DNA from: Actinomadura rupiterrae
GTDB taxonomy: Bacteria; Actinomycetota; Actinomycetes; Streptosporangiales; Streptosporangiaceae
Direction of reading: 5' to 3'
DNA length: 64,000 bases
Assembly (NCBI RefSeq): GCF_024172125.1
Contig: NZ_JAMZEA010000016.1
Coordinates: forward strand, 124,001 to 188,000
The notes under the pieces were generated by a model. It was given only the letters and a program-made list of their open reading frames with translations, did not search any database and had not been told where the DNA came from. Shown here piece after piece: positions 22,819-31,485 of this stretch. Both the position numbers and the translations under genes were made by a program. Position 1 is the first letter of the stretch. Each line of letters opens with the position of its first letter.

Positions 22819-24063
22819 GTGAAGAACAGCGGGTTGTGGCGAGTCGTCGACAACGACAGTGGCGACGAGGCCGTCGTCAGTACGCCTGCCGAGGCGGTCG
22901 CGTTCATCAACAGCCGGTTCGACACCGATGAGAACGACGAGCCGTTCAGCCTCACCGAGGTCGGTCCATTCGTCCCGAAGCCGCTCGGCGTCATCACTGC
23001 GTGGGCAGCTGAACACGACGACGGGCGGACCGATGGGCGAACTGCACCGATCACGATCAAGCCGGTAGTGACTGACGGCGCCATCGACGAGTGCGCCGAC
23101 GTCGTGCTCTGGGACGACGTGCAAGTCACATGGGACCACGACGTGTACGCCGTCAACGGGCCGGACGGCATCGAGTACGACGTCGCCGACAGCGCAGCCA
23201 AGCTCAACGAGATCCTCGACGAGTACGCCACCGACTACGAGTACGTCGAACCTGAAAAGCCCGACAGCCACGCGCGACCGAACCAGCGAGAGTTGATCCA
23301 GTACGGCGCCCAGGAGTGCGCCAGCCGGTTCGGGCACCTTGACGACGACGCTCTGCTGTGGCTCGCCGCCACCAGGATCACGCTCGCCCTGTGGCGCAAC
23401 ACACCTGTGGAGAACTGGCATGCCGGCAGGAGCCCGCTGCACGACGGCATGATGATGCGGATCAACGCGGCGACCACCCGGCTCGTGCGCTCGAGGCTGT
23501 CGTTCGACCATGTCGACTGGATCGCAGTCGGTCTCGCGATCGTCAACCCCTCTCGGGTTCTGCCGACTGGACAGTCCGTGCTCGCGCTCGGGTTGGCCTG
23601 CCACAACCCTGACGACCCAGCGCACGAGGACGATCCGCGCGACGACCTTGCAGAGATGGCACAGGACGCGATCAGCTGGGGCCGTGCGTACCGCCTCCAC
23701 GAGCAGGAGTTCGGCCTGCGGACCCTGATCGAATTCCTCTGCGCGTCCGACAACGGCTGGTTCGGCGCACCTAGCTGGGAGCGCACCGTCGATCGGTTCG
23801 CTGCCGCAGTCGACGACCGAGAGCACGGACACTGGCGCGTGCACCGGGACACGCCTTGGTTCGACGAGTGGTTCACCAGCCGCCCGGCCGACATTGCGGA
23901 CAACGCTGAACTGCGTCGGCTCCTGCTTGCCGGACCGGACCTGCTGTCCGAAGCAGCTGCCGAATGGTGCGTGGAAGGTGCCATCGGCTACGTCTGTCGG
24001 GACGATCACGCGAACGCCTGCGGGCGGTGCGGTGTCCCGCCAGCGGCAGAGCCGTCGAGTTAA
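22819..24063 (+). CDS. Unknown acidic protein next to the restriction-modification island
   Basis: A 414-residue protein from GTG 22819, preceded by GGAGAG. Residues 1-120 are acidic strands (VVDNDSGDEAVVSTPAEAVAFIN, DEPFSLTEVGPF, VVLWDDVQVTWDHDVY). The C-terminal 280 residues are helical with LLWLAATRITLALWRNTP, SFDHVDWIAVGLAIVNPS and DTPWFDEWFTSRPADIADN, ending in a CRDDHANACGRCG cysteine group that could bind a metal. It resembles no family that can be named here. Its length and clean composition support a real gene. It may belong to the accessory or defence cargo. Confidence 0.65.
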   Translation: MKNSGLWRVVDNDSGDEAVVSTPAEAVAFINSRFDTDENDEPFSLTEVGPFVPKPLGVITAWAAEHDDGRTDGRTAPITIKPVVTDGAIDECADVVLWDDVQVTWDHDVYAVNGPDGIEYDVADSAAKLNEILDEYATDYEYVEPEKPDSHARPNQRELIQYGAQECASRFGHLDDDALLWLAATRITLALWRNTPVENWHAGRSPLHDGMMMRINAATTRLVRSRLSFDHVDWIAVGLAIVNPSRVLPTGQSVLALGLACHNPDDPAHEDDPRDDLAEMAQDAISWGRAYRLHEQEFGLRTLIEFLCASDNGWFGAPSWERTVDRFAAAVDDREHGHWRVHRDTPWFDEWFTSRPADIADNAELRRLLLAGPDLLSEAAAEWCVEGAIGYVCRDDHANACGRCGVPPAAEPSS

Positions 24064-24501
24064 GTCGGCCTGGGGGCGGTGGCACGTTCACAGAGTTCCG
24101 TTTCTGTCGTTCCAGAGGGGGCCGCACAGCTCAGGGCTCTGCCCCAGCTCCGCCGTGCGCATGCCTGACCTCGGTAGCCCCAGTCAGCCAAGACACGCGA
24201 CTCGAGGCAGCTCCGAGATGGTGCAGGCCAGCAGCATGCGCGCACCATCCCGATCACTGAACTTCGCGGCACTCACATGCAGTGCGCCGACGTCGCCAGA
24301 GCCTTCAACCGAACGAGCCAGAAGGGACCGCTCACCGACGTGATGGCCGCCGTCGCACCCGCACTGGTCGCCGAGCTGACCTGAACAGCGACCCGGTGTG
24401 GTGTCCGACGAAGACGCAAACAAGCGGAGGCGGCAAGGGACGCGGAGGCGTCTGCGCAAATAAAAAAATCGTCAGTCTTGAGCTCCGGCAGCCGAAAGCG
24501 C
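24064..24501. other. Intergenic stretch at the edge of the AT-rich segment
   Basis: No full gene is seen. A frame ending with TGA at 24382-24384 encodes THMQCADVARAFNRTSQKGP and a helical tail from ATG 24277, which has coding character but only 35 codons; it may be a fragment. Composition changes near 24460, where AAATAAAAAAATCG marks the beginning of the AT-richer restriction-modification segment. Confidence 0.45.
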
Positions 24502-25419
24502 CTAACAGGCACTTGCTGAGATGAAATCCTTCAGCGGAGAAAGATCATGGGCCCAGAACAAGGTCAATCCATTTCCCTGAGCATAGGTCAAATTAGCTAG
24601 TGCAAAAACTCCCGAAAGCACTGCCGCCGGAACAGCGTTCGCCTTGCCAAACTCTTCGATCCATGATACCGCCTTGGCAGCGGCATCATTGTTGATGCGC
24701 TTATAGCTGTTCGTTCCACTGTTGGAGACTTTGCATTCGATGGGAAGCAGGCGGCCATCCCAGAGTCTGACTGAGATATCGGCCTTGCGAGAGCCGACCT
24801 CACATTCGCCGCAGAATGTACCTGGCTCGGGCGCCTTGAAGATAGTATCAATTTTTCGTGTCTTAACTTCCTCAAAGCCGCATTCCTCAACAAGGAACCG
24901 CTTAACTCTAGCTTCCTGTCGGTTCTTGCCACCGTTCCTGCGGAGCGTTTCGACATTGCGCATTGCCTGCATGGCTGCGGTGGCGACTACAGCGACCTCG
25001 ATCTCATCTGGGTGAGCGTCACGGTCAGCATTGAGCCATGGAAATCTCTGCTCGTCCAGTGCGGAGATAATCGGCTTAATTAGAACCCCTGCGCGTTCTG
25101 GATTACCAAGAATGCGGGTGGCAGCCATGGACACACCGGTGATGGTCTCTAGATCGTCCTTGCTAATCGGTGGAGCCGCCAGATAGCGAGCCGTCTCTGC
25201 CAGTCTGGCGTCCGAGAGGATAGTCATAGCTGCATCCTCAAGGCACCGAAGATTGGACGAGACCCTCAGAAGCGATTCCACGGACTCCCGCGCAGCTTTA
25301 AAGCGATCTACGTACATTTCCAGAGGCTCGTTGATTCGTTCCACTCGAAACGCTTCTATCGAAACGAGCCGTGCAGCTGCCAGCTGATCATCCGTCCAGA
25401 CGGGCCGTGAGGCGGTCAC
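24502..25419 (-). CDS. XamI-like type II restriction endonuclease, active-site intact
   Basis: A 305-residue protein from GTG 25419, preceded by AAGGAGG at good spacing. The PD-(D/E)xK core is RKADISVRLWDGRLLPIECK, giving Asp214, Glu228 and Lys230, followed by VSNSGTNSYKRINNDAAAKA and a GKANAVPAAVLSG helix-strand. This order fits the XamI family (XamI cuts GTCGAC). It overlaps the end of the upstream paralogue at 25388 by 32 bases. Codons ending in A or T are common, unlike the flanking genes. The sequence specificity cannot be read from the protein. Confidence 0.82.
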   Translation of the reverse strand: MTASRPVWTDDQLAAARLVSIEAFRVERINEPLEMYVDRFKAARESVESLLRVSSNLRCLEDAAMTILSDARLAETARYLAAPPISKDDLETITGVSMAATRILGNPERAGVLIKPIISALDEQRFPWLNADRDAHPDEIEVAVVATAAMQAMRNVETLRRNGGKNRQEARVKRFLVEECGFEEVKTRKIDTIFKAPEPGTFCGECEVGSRKADISVRLWDGRLLPIECKVSNSGTNSYKRINNDAAAKAVSWIEEFGKANAVPAAVLSGVFALANLTYAQGNGLTLFWAHDLSPLKDFISASAC

Positions 25420-26359
25420 GAGCAGCCCTCCTTTTTCCCTGCCCAAGGAATTCGAATGCCCGCTTCGGGTTATGAAACCACCAGAGACCAATTCCAGCCG
25501 ACTGAACCTGATCGAGCTCGTCCATCGAATAAGCTCCAGCCAGCATCACAGCCGGAGCAGTTCCTGCACCAAGAACGCGCCTCCATCCCCTAGCCCGGGT
25601 GATGGATTTCTCGATAATACGCTTTTTGGAGTTTAGCTCCGTGCTGCTCGCAGTACATTCAATGGGCACCACCAAGCCGTCCCAGCGCCTCACAATAATG
25701 TCAGCATGCCCACCGTCTTGGTCGCTCCGGATCGATTTACCTCGACAAAACTCTCCGTGGCCAGGAAGCTCCTCGCGTCGCGAGATAGGCGATGGAAGCT
25801 TAACCTGAGTATAACCGACTTCAATTAGTTTCTTACAGAACGCATCCTGCTTTTTAGCCTGCTTGGACTTTCGTTGCTCTGCTGTGGCTGCCGCAGCCAT
25901 CATCGTTGCCGTGGCAAGCACTGCAGCGCGTTTCTCGCATTCGTCAGGCTCTGCGTCCGGGTACAGCCAGGGGAAACGCGAACGATCATGATTGTCTCGG
26001 ACGAGAGCGACAATATGATTGCGCGCTTCAGCATCTCGCTTCAGATGCCTAAACGAAACGGACTCGAGGCCCGCAAGCATCTTTAGATCGTCTTCCGAGA
26101 TGGGAGGGCCAGCAATATAACGGAAAGGCTTGAAATACTTACGCTCGGCAAGATCGCCGGAAGACAGGACTTCAAGGTTGCGGAGGTCATCCGTAAGTTC
26201 AAGCAGGTCCTCAACTAGACCCTGACTAGCTTCAAACGCTTCGTGATATTCGACCGTTTCCTCGTCGAGACGTTCGGTCCGCAGGACCTGTATCGATGCC
26301 TCACGATCAACCTTTAGCTCGTCCTTGGACTGCGGAGGTATACGATCAAGTTCGGGCAT
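25388..26359 (-). CDS. XamI-like paralogue lacking the catalytic lysine
   Basis: A 323-residue protein, paralogous over its length to the one at 24502. The core segment is GGHADIIVRRWDGLVVPIEC followed by Thr: Asp220 and Glu234 are present, but the lysine of ExK is Thr236. LNSKKRIIEK and APAVMLAGAYSMDEL continue the alignment. It begins 17 bases after the methyltransferase stop and overlaps the second nuclease gene, so the three form one operon. It may be a non-cutting specificity or regulatory subunit, a nicking partner in a heterodimer, or use a displaced lysine such as the ones in NSKKR. Confidence 0.8.
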   Translation of the reverse strand: MPELDRIPPQSKDELKVDREASIQVLRTERLDEETVEYHEAFEASQGLVEDLLELTDDLRNLEVLSSGDLAERKYFKPFRYIAGPPISEDDLKMLAGLESVSFRHLKRDAEARNHIVALVRDNHDRSRFPWLYPDAEPDECEKRAAVLATATMMAAAATAEQRKSKQAKKQDAFCKKLIEVGYTQVKLPSPISRREELPGHGEFCRGKSIRSDQDGGHADIIVRRWDGLVVPIECTASSTELNSKKRIIEKSITRARGWRRVLGAGTAPAVMLAGAYSMDELDQVQSAGIGLWWFHNPKRAFEFLGQGKRRAARDRLTARLDG

Positions 26360-26376
26360 ACTAATACGATAGGCGA

Positions 26377-27984
26377 CTACCCGGCTTCAAGCAACACCTC
26401 GAGGCTCGGAACCGGGATACGCTCCATCTCTTTGGGCTCAAACTTTGTGAGCCCACCAGCGTAGGTTCGGCCCTGGGCCTGGGTAACTGCCGTTCTCAGG
26501 TGTGCCGCAAGACGCTCGAGGGCAACGGAGTTGAGCTCCAGCCGAGGGTAGAGTCCGTGCGCAATATTCAAGTGGCTGGCGTTCGCGTCGTTGAGCACAA
26601 ACGCAGGCGGCCTTCTTGCCATGTAGCTTGCAAGAATTGGAGCAGCCTTCCGCACCCCGAGGCTCCACCAGACTCGCCGCTTGGATGCTAGATACCCCTC
26701 CCGAACTCCGCGGGCTTCGGCGAAGCTCAAAAACTTCTCCACCGCTTTCTTCGCATTAGGATCTAGAGTATCCAGATCCTCTGGCAGATCAATAATACGC
26801 CGAAGATGCTCTGTGGTCACCAAACGGTCACCAGCAGCGAACAGTTCGCGAGCCTTGGTCACTGCAGGAGCCAGCAGGTCTTTTGGAATTCTATCGTCAG
26901 AGATATCTGTTACCCAGATAGCGTTTGCTCCGGTCGCAGTTCCCCTATGTACTCGGGCGAGTTCACCAAGTTCCACGTATCCTTCGGGCAACTTCGGCGT
27001 AACCCGAGTAAGAACAGACCACCGATTTGCCTCTGCAAGGCGCTCGCGGTGGACTTCTGTTCCACCTTGAAGATGATCTAGATTTTCTACGTCCTCCACT
27101 CGGCGCAACGTGAAATGTGGATGTCTTTTCCCAACCTCAAAGCAAGTGATCGCTCCCGTCGTTGCAGCATCTGCGAACGGCATAGCTTCTGGCTCGATCA
27201 CATGGATCGATTTTCCTCCAAGTTGAGTGAGTAGAAGTTGCCGAATAAGACTTCCATAGTTCACGTCGAGCCACTCCGCACTGGTGATGAAGGCGCCATA
27301 ATCACCATCGGATGCCTGCCTAGCAGTGGCCAAAAAGAAGTACACGTGGAGGCCGGCCAGCGCCGATGCGCGCAAGCCACACGCTTTCGCCTCATTTGCG
27401 AGCCAGCGCTTCCATTCGGAGTCGATCTGGTGATGCCGAACGTAAGGGGGGTTCCCGATGTAGAGAGACCTACCTATGCGGCTCTCCTTTTTAAGGCTCC
27501 GATAATCGCCCAGGATTACACTAACGTTCTTAGTCGTGCCTGATGCAGCCAGGGCTGCCCGGGTCATAAGCGTCGCTAGCGGATCAATGTCTATCGCAAG
27601 AAGTTCTGCCTTGGGAAAACGACGTGCGGCAGCGGTGATGTAGCGGCCTGAGCCACACCCCGGATCAACGACCCTCTCAGGGATTCCCTGATCAGCCGCC
27701 CATTCGACCATCGCATCAATGATCGCCCCAGGGGTGTAGGTCTGCCCAAGGGGCCTCCTGGCCTCCGGGGACCTCCACTGGGAGAAGGCTTCTCCCAGTG
27801 GATCACCGCCGGCTTGGATCGCCTGCCGCACCCTTGCCAACTCTGATGTGGAAACCTCAACATCACCCACGTATGCATTAACGAGGGCTGTTTCTTCGGG
27901 GCTCCACCCGGCAACATCCCGCGCCCCCAATGAGAGGCATACGTTGACCAACCATGCAGGTGAATCGTTCGTCTTCATATTCAT
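26377..27984 (-). CDS. N6-adenine DNA methyltransferase of the XamI-like system
   Basis: A 535-residue protein. RPLGQTYTPGAIIDAMVEWA is the TaqI/Eco57I-type X motif, VVDPGCGSG (residues 106-113) is SAM motif I, LLAIDIDP is motif II and YIGNPPYVRHH (NPPY at 177-180) is the catalytic motif IV of amino-methyltransferases. The C-terminal half is the target recognition part (ELARVHRGTATGANAIWV, ending LEVLLEAG). It protects sites from the cognate nucleases encoded immediately downstream. Codon use is AT-richer than in the flanks. ATG 27984 and 27978 are both possible starts behind an AGGGGA site. Confidence 0.9.
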   Translation of the reverse strand: MNMKTNDSPAWLVNVCLSLGARDVAGWSPEETALVNAYVGDVEVSTSELARVRQAIQAGGDPLGEAFSQWRSPEARRPLGQTYTPGAIIDAMVEWAADQGIPERVVDPGCGSGRYITAAARRFPKAELLAIDIDPLATLMTRAALAASGTTKNVSVILGDYRSLKKESRIGRSLYIGNPPYVRHHQIDSEWKRWLANEAKACGLRASALAGLHVYFFLATARQASDGDYGAFITSAEWLDVNYGSLIRQLLLTQLGGKSIHVIEPEAMPFADAATTGAITCFEVGKRHPHFTLRRVEDVENLDHLQGGTEVHRERLAEANRWSVLTRVTPKLPEGYVELGELARVHRGTATGANAIWVTDISDDRIPKDLLAPAVTKARELFAAGDRLVTTEHLRRIIDLPEDLDTLDPNAKKAVEKFLSFAEARGVREGYLASKRRVWWSLGVRKAAPILASYMARRPPAFVLNDANASHLNIAHGLYPRLELNSVALERLAAHLRTAVTQAQGRTYAGGLTKFEPKEMERIPVPSLEVLLEAG

Positions 27985-28186
27985 ATCATCCCCTGCGTCA
28001 CTGACATTTACACGGAAAACACGCCGATGACCGAGGGATCATTAGCATGTGCCGCATAGATCGTACCCTTTAGGCCCACAGTAACCCGTTTGCCCCCTTA
28101 TAACCAGCTCCTCCGGGTACTGTTACATGCATCCCAGGATCGCTACACAACCTCAAGACTCCGAAAGAACTGGCTTGAGAAAAGCC

Positions 28187-28705
28187 TCAAACCGGGCGTT
28201 TCCGCCTATTTTGCATACGACTAATGTAGCTCGGCAAAGCTTCTTCTGCAGGGATTGCAATCCTTTCCAGGGCATCCATCAGGAGGTCCCGATCCTGTCC
28301 ACTGATCGGAACTATGGTTCGTCGAATGTGAGTATGCCATTTATCTGGAAAAGTATTCAACTTGGCCACATGTTGAGCCAAGTCCACCCCCTCCCCCTCT
28401 CTGGCCATCTTGCCGATCGAAAACGAACAAGAACGGTTAAATATCTTCCCTGCGACTTTCAGTTCATCAGCTAGAATCGCGACGTCCGAGGTTGCGATGA
28501 CCTCCGCGATTACCCTGCCTCGATCACGAGTCGGATTTCTGAAACATCCCCTGCTTGTGTAAATAAGTATGCGATCTCCCGAGCGAATATCGCCAGCTGC
28601 CCTATTCCTCTTTGAGGGAAGTAGCATGCGGCCTTCTTTGAGGATCCATGCAAGCCCTTCTCGGTCGCCCACGACTAGTAGGTAGTTGTTGTGCCTACTC
28701 TCCAT
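28187..28705 (-). CDS. EVE/PUA-like domain protein
   Basis: A 172-residue protein. The N-terminal half matches the EVE fold pattern: NNYLLVVGDREGLAWILKEG, RNRAAGDIRSGDRILIYTSR and GRVIAEVIATSDV. EVE domains are PUA-like folds that bind modified bases and are common beside restriction systems in defence islands. The C-terminal part (HIRRTIVPISGQDRDLLMDA) is helical. It lies upstream of the methyltransferase on the same strand, about 200 bases away, and shares the AT-rich composition, so it was probably acquired with the restriction-modification genes. A role in sensing modified DNA is inferred. Confidence 0.75.
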   Translation of the reverse strand: MESRHNNYLLVVGDREGLAWILKEGRMLLPSKRNRAAGDIRSGDRILIYTSRGCFRNPTRDRGRVIAEVIATSDVAILADELKVAGKIFNRSCSFSIGKMAREGEGVDLAQHVAKLNTFPDKWHTHIRRTIVPISGQDRDLLMDALERIAIPAEEALPSYISRMQNRRKRPV

Positions 28706-29796
28706 ATCCTCAACTTACTACAGTCGACAGGCTGTTGGGTACACCATCAATCACTTCGCGCCGAGATGGGCCCAAGCGCCAGCCCTCTGGTGCCAACCAG
28801 ATGCGGTCGAGAGCAGGCCCTGCATGTACGGATACTCCTCGCTGGTGGCGGCCCGCGCGATAGATCCGCATCGCCGACCAGTCCTGAATGCGGGTCACGC
28901 CACGCGCTGTTGGGCGCACCGCTCCACCTGGTGGCTTACCAAAGACGTTCCAAGGGCACAGTGCAGTTGGGCTGGTCCGTCATGTTGAGATCCGACCTGA
29001 ACGAACCTCACACGCCGACGCTGTGAGCTGATGCTTGACTGATGCAGTCGGCGCTTCCGCTGCGATAGCGAGCCCAAAGCAGCCCAGGACTTATAGATCC
29101 TCTGGACTGCGGCCGAGCATTTCACGCGTTGTCCGGGATAGCATGGGCGAACATTCATCGTGATCCCAGGGGTACCGCATCCACGGGATTGCTCGTTTAG
29201 TGACGCCGCAGGGTTGCTCTCAGCCGCGGGTTATGGCGTCGTGGCAGGCCCCTGCAAACTGCTGGTCCTGTCGGGCAGGCTGTTGTCAGCTGATGGAGGC
29301 CGCGCCGTGCCTTCAGCCAGCCTGCAGCCATCCGTTCGACGGCACGCCTTCACAAGCGCGCAGTCCTCTGGCGCCGCGCCCGCTGGCAGGCCGAACACGC
29401 CTCACACCGCGGAGGCCGGAACGCGAAGTCGCTAGTAGCTGCCGTGAGTCATCGAGCCGAGAGGGCCAGCAAACGCAATTGGTCCCCCTGACGTAGCGCT
29501 TGTCCTCCACTCCAAGGATGGGGAGCGGTGTGCTGGCCGTCGAGAAGCTGACCTTCAACTGCCAGAAGAAGTATTCCGATCACAGGGCGAAGCATGTACA
29601 GTAGGCATGCCGAGCCGGGCCTTCGGCCGTACCGATGGCACCAGCGGCATCTCACCGATTAGGACTGTAGGCAGTACCTGCAGCACCAGCGGCTCTCAAA
29701 CTTTCCTCGCCCGGGGGCTTGGTCGTGCCTTGCCCACCAGCGGATTCCTGCTGTCCATGCCCAGCGGCCGTATGTGCGGCTGCGCCAAGGAGCATC
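28706..29796. other. Long stretch without a supported gene
   Basis: Short frames on both strands overlap each other without a clear winner. A minus-strand frame at 28710-28919 (RIYRAGRHQRGVSVHAGPAL, DRIWLAPEGWRLGPSRREV) and a Cys-rich plus-strand frame at 29200-29496 have some coding character and may be fragments. No tRNA, transposase or integrase remnant was recognised. It looks like a junction between the AT-rich segment and the next island. Confidence 0.45.
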
Positions 29797-31134
29797 ATGT
29801 CCGCTACACGGATTGCCCGCCTCGTCCCCGCCGGCTTCCTGTGCGAGCACTCGCACAACAAAAGCCGCGTCTTCGCCCAGGTCCACGTGCCGAACGGCCC
29901 CTCCGCTCTTCGTGCCGTCTTCACCTGCACCGATGCGGCACTTGCGCAGCGAGCCGCAGAGATACTGACGCACGCATGCATCAACGGTCCTGGTACCACG
30001 GTCCACGCCGAGGCCGAACGGATCAGCGCCGCGCTTCCCGCAGCCCCGTCCGCTTCCTTCCGGAAGGCTTTGGACCAGGCGCTGAAGCGGGAATGGCAGC
30101 TCAGCGACACAGTTGACGTCCCTACCTACGAGGCGCTGAGTTCCCGGTACACGGCCGACTCGACACTGTCCGATTCGGCTTCGTCCGGCCCGCATGGCCA
30201 GGCCCCCCGCAACGCCAGGCTGAGCGAGTTCCCTGGCAAGGTCGTTCGGATCACCAAGCTCTTGGAGCTTCACGTTTACGACGAGAAGCAGCTTCTCTCC
30301 GCCGCGCGCGCACAGGGTTGGTTCCCTCTCGATGTTGAGGAACGCGAGGAGGATGACCCGAAGGATGTGGTCGGCGCTGTCATGCACCTGCTCTCCCACT
30401 TGGGTACCCCGGGAACCGACAATGTGACCGAGCAGGACATCGGCCAACTGCTGCGGCCCTCAGCCGGCGATGAGGTCACCGACTGGAGTCCCGTTCCGAT
30501 CACTGCAAACTTTTCCGCCGGTTGGCTTGCCCGGCCTGCTCCGCCAGGTCGGCCGGACTTCACCAAGCTCTTCCCCCTGAAGTCCGAATGCGATTGCGGT
30601 GTGGAGGACTGCGACGAATGCGGATCTTGGAAACTCACGCCCCGCACGGCGGACGTACTGCAGGCTTCCCTGGAGATCCTTGCCGACCAGGCGTTCAACG
30701 ATGTCCAGGCTCATGGTGATCAACCGGTGTCCAGACAAGACGAGTGGTCGCTCTTCGCCGAGTTGCCCCCTCACACGTGGGAGCAGAACGCAACCTGGAG
30801 AAGGCAGGTCGCTCGGGCGTTCGACGATCTGGCGGACGAGATCGAGCAAGGTCAGTGGCCTGAACCGCGCTGCCCAGCGGAGGAGATGGCCCTTGATCTA
30901 GCCATCCGACACGCACCAGTCCAGCTCGAGATCCTCGAAGAGATGGCTGATGACGATGTCGCATGGGGTAAACAGCATCACGCGCTGCCGAAGCACCAAG
31001 GCGACTACGACTGGATTGGGTGCGCCGGAATCTTTTTTGAGGACGACGACTACCTGAACACCCCAGCCGAAGACTGGTTCTTCCCGTTCGGAGGCTTCGA
31101 ACCACGCGACCCGAAACGGGGCTTCCGCCGCTGA
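29797..31134 (+). CDS. Unknown 445-residue protein in the defence island
   Basis: Starts at ATG 29797 behind AAGGAG. The first 90 residues form a mixed fold (GFLCEHSHNKSRVFAQVHVP, ALRAVFTCTDAALAQRAAEI). A central region has KVVRITKLLELHVYDEKQLL and AVMHLLSHLG. A CDCGVEDCDECGSW cysteine cluster near residue 270 could bind zinc. The C-terminal third is helical and acidic, ending YDWIGCAGIFFEDDDYLNTP and GFRR. No family is recognised. Placement between two restriction systems suggests defence cargo, but nothing in the sequence proves it. A repeated terminator element follows at 31260-31320. Confidence 0.7.
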   Translation: MSATRIARLVPAGFLCEHSHNKSRVFAQVHVPNGPSALRAVFTCTDAALAQRAAEILTHACINGPGTTVHAEAERISAALPAAPSASFRKALDQALKREWQLSDTVDVPTYEALSSRYTADSTLSDSASSGPHGQAPRNARLSEFPGKVVRITKLLELHVYDEKQLLSAARAQGWFPLDVEEREEDDPKDVVGAVMHLLSHLGTPGTDNVTEQDIGQLLRPSAGDEVTDWSPVPITANFSAGWLARPAPPGRPDFTKLFPLKSECDCGVEDCDECGSWKLTPRTADVLQASLEILADQAFNDVQAHGDQPVSRQDEWSLFAELPPHTWEQNATWRRQVARAFDDLADEIEQGQWPEPRCPAEEMALDLAIRHAPVQLEILEEMADDDVAWGKQHHALPKHQGDYDWIGCAGIFFEDDDYLNTPAEDWFFPFGGFEPRDPKRGFRR

Positions 31135-31259
31135 GGCAGCGAGGGAACAACCAGGGAGGGGTTGGTCCCCGGTCAACGCGGACTACCGACTCACCCGGAT
31201 CCGGTGGGGCTCACCGATGGGGCACCATGTGGGCCATGTGTGGGCGGTGGTGATCGCCC

Positions 31260-31320
31260 CTCGGACACCAACTCCCATATATGGATACAAAGCGGGACGG
31301 AGATCGCTCCGTCCCGCTTT
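31260..31320 (+). repeat. Island repeat with terminator hairpin, left copy
   Basis: CTCGGACACCAACTCCCATA at 31260-31279 is followed by GGATAC and a perfect hairpin: AAAGCGGGACGGAG, loop ATCG, CTCCGTCCCGCTTT (31289-31320). The same 20-mer with a similar hairpin lies at 47499-47559. The hairpin is a good intrinsic terminator for the gene ending at 31134 and may also serve the convergent gene at 31486. Confidence 0.75.
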
Positions 31321-31485
31321 GTGTTTCCAGACTTCAGAGAACGCCGCTGTTCTCCGTACCGCTCAGAGTAAAAGCGAGCGGCCCATGGCGGACGCATCGG
31401 CGGGCGGCTCCACCGCTAACAGGCCCCTGCGGGGCGTCCTGGTCGGAGCGGCAGGGCTTCGTCTGGTGTCGCTAAGGCCAGGAGG

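Noticed and set aside
28706..29796. Possible transposase or integrase remnant in the long gene-free stretch
   Set aside because: No DDE, serine or tyrosine recombinase motif and no terminal inverted repeats could be found by eye.
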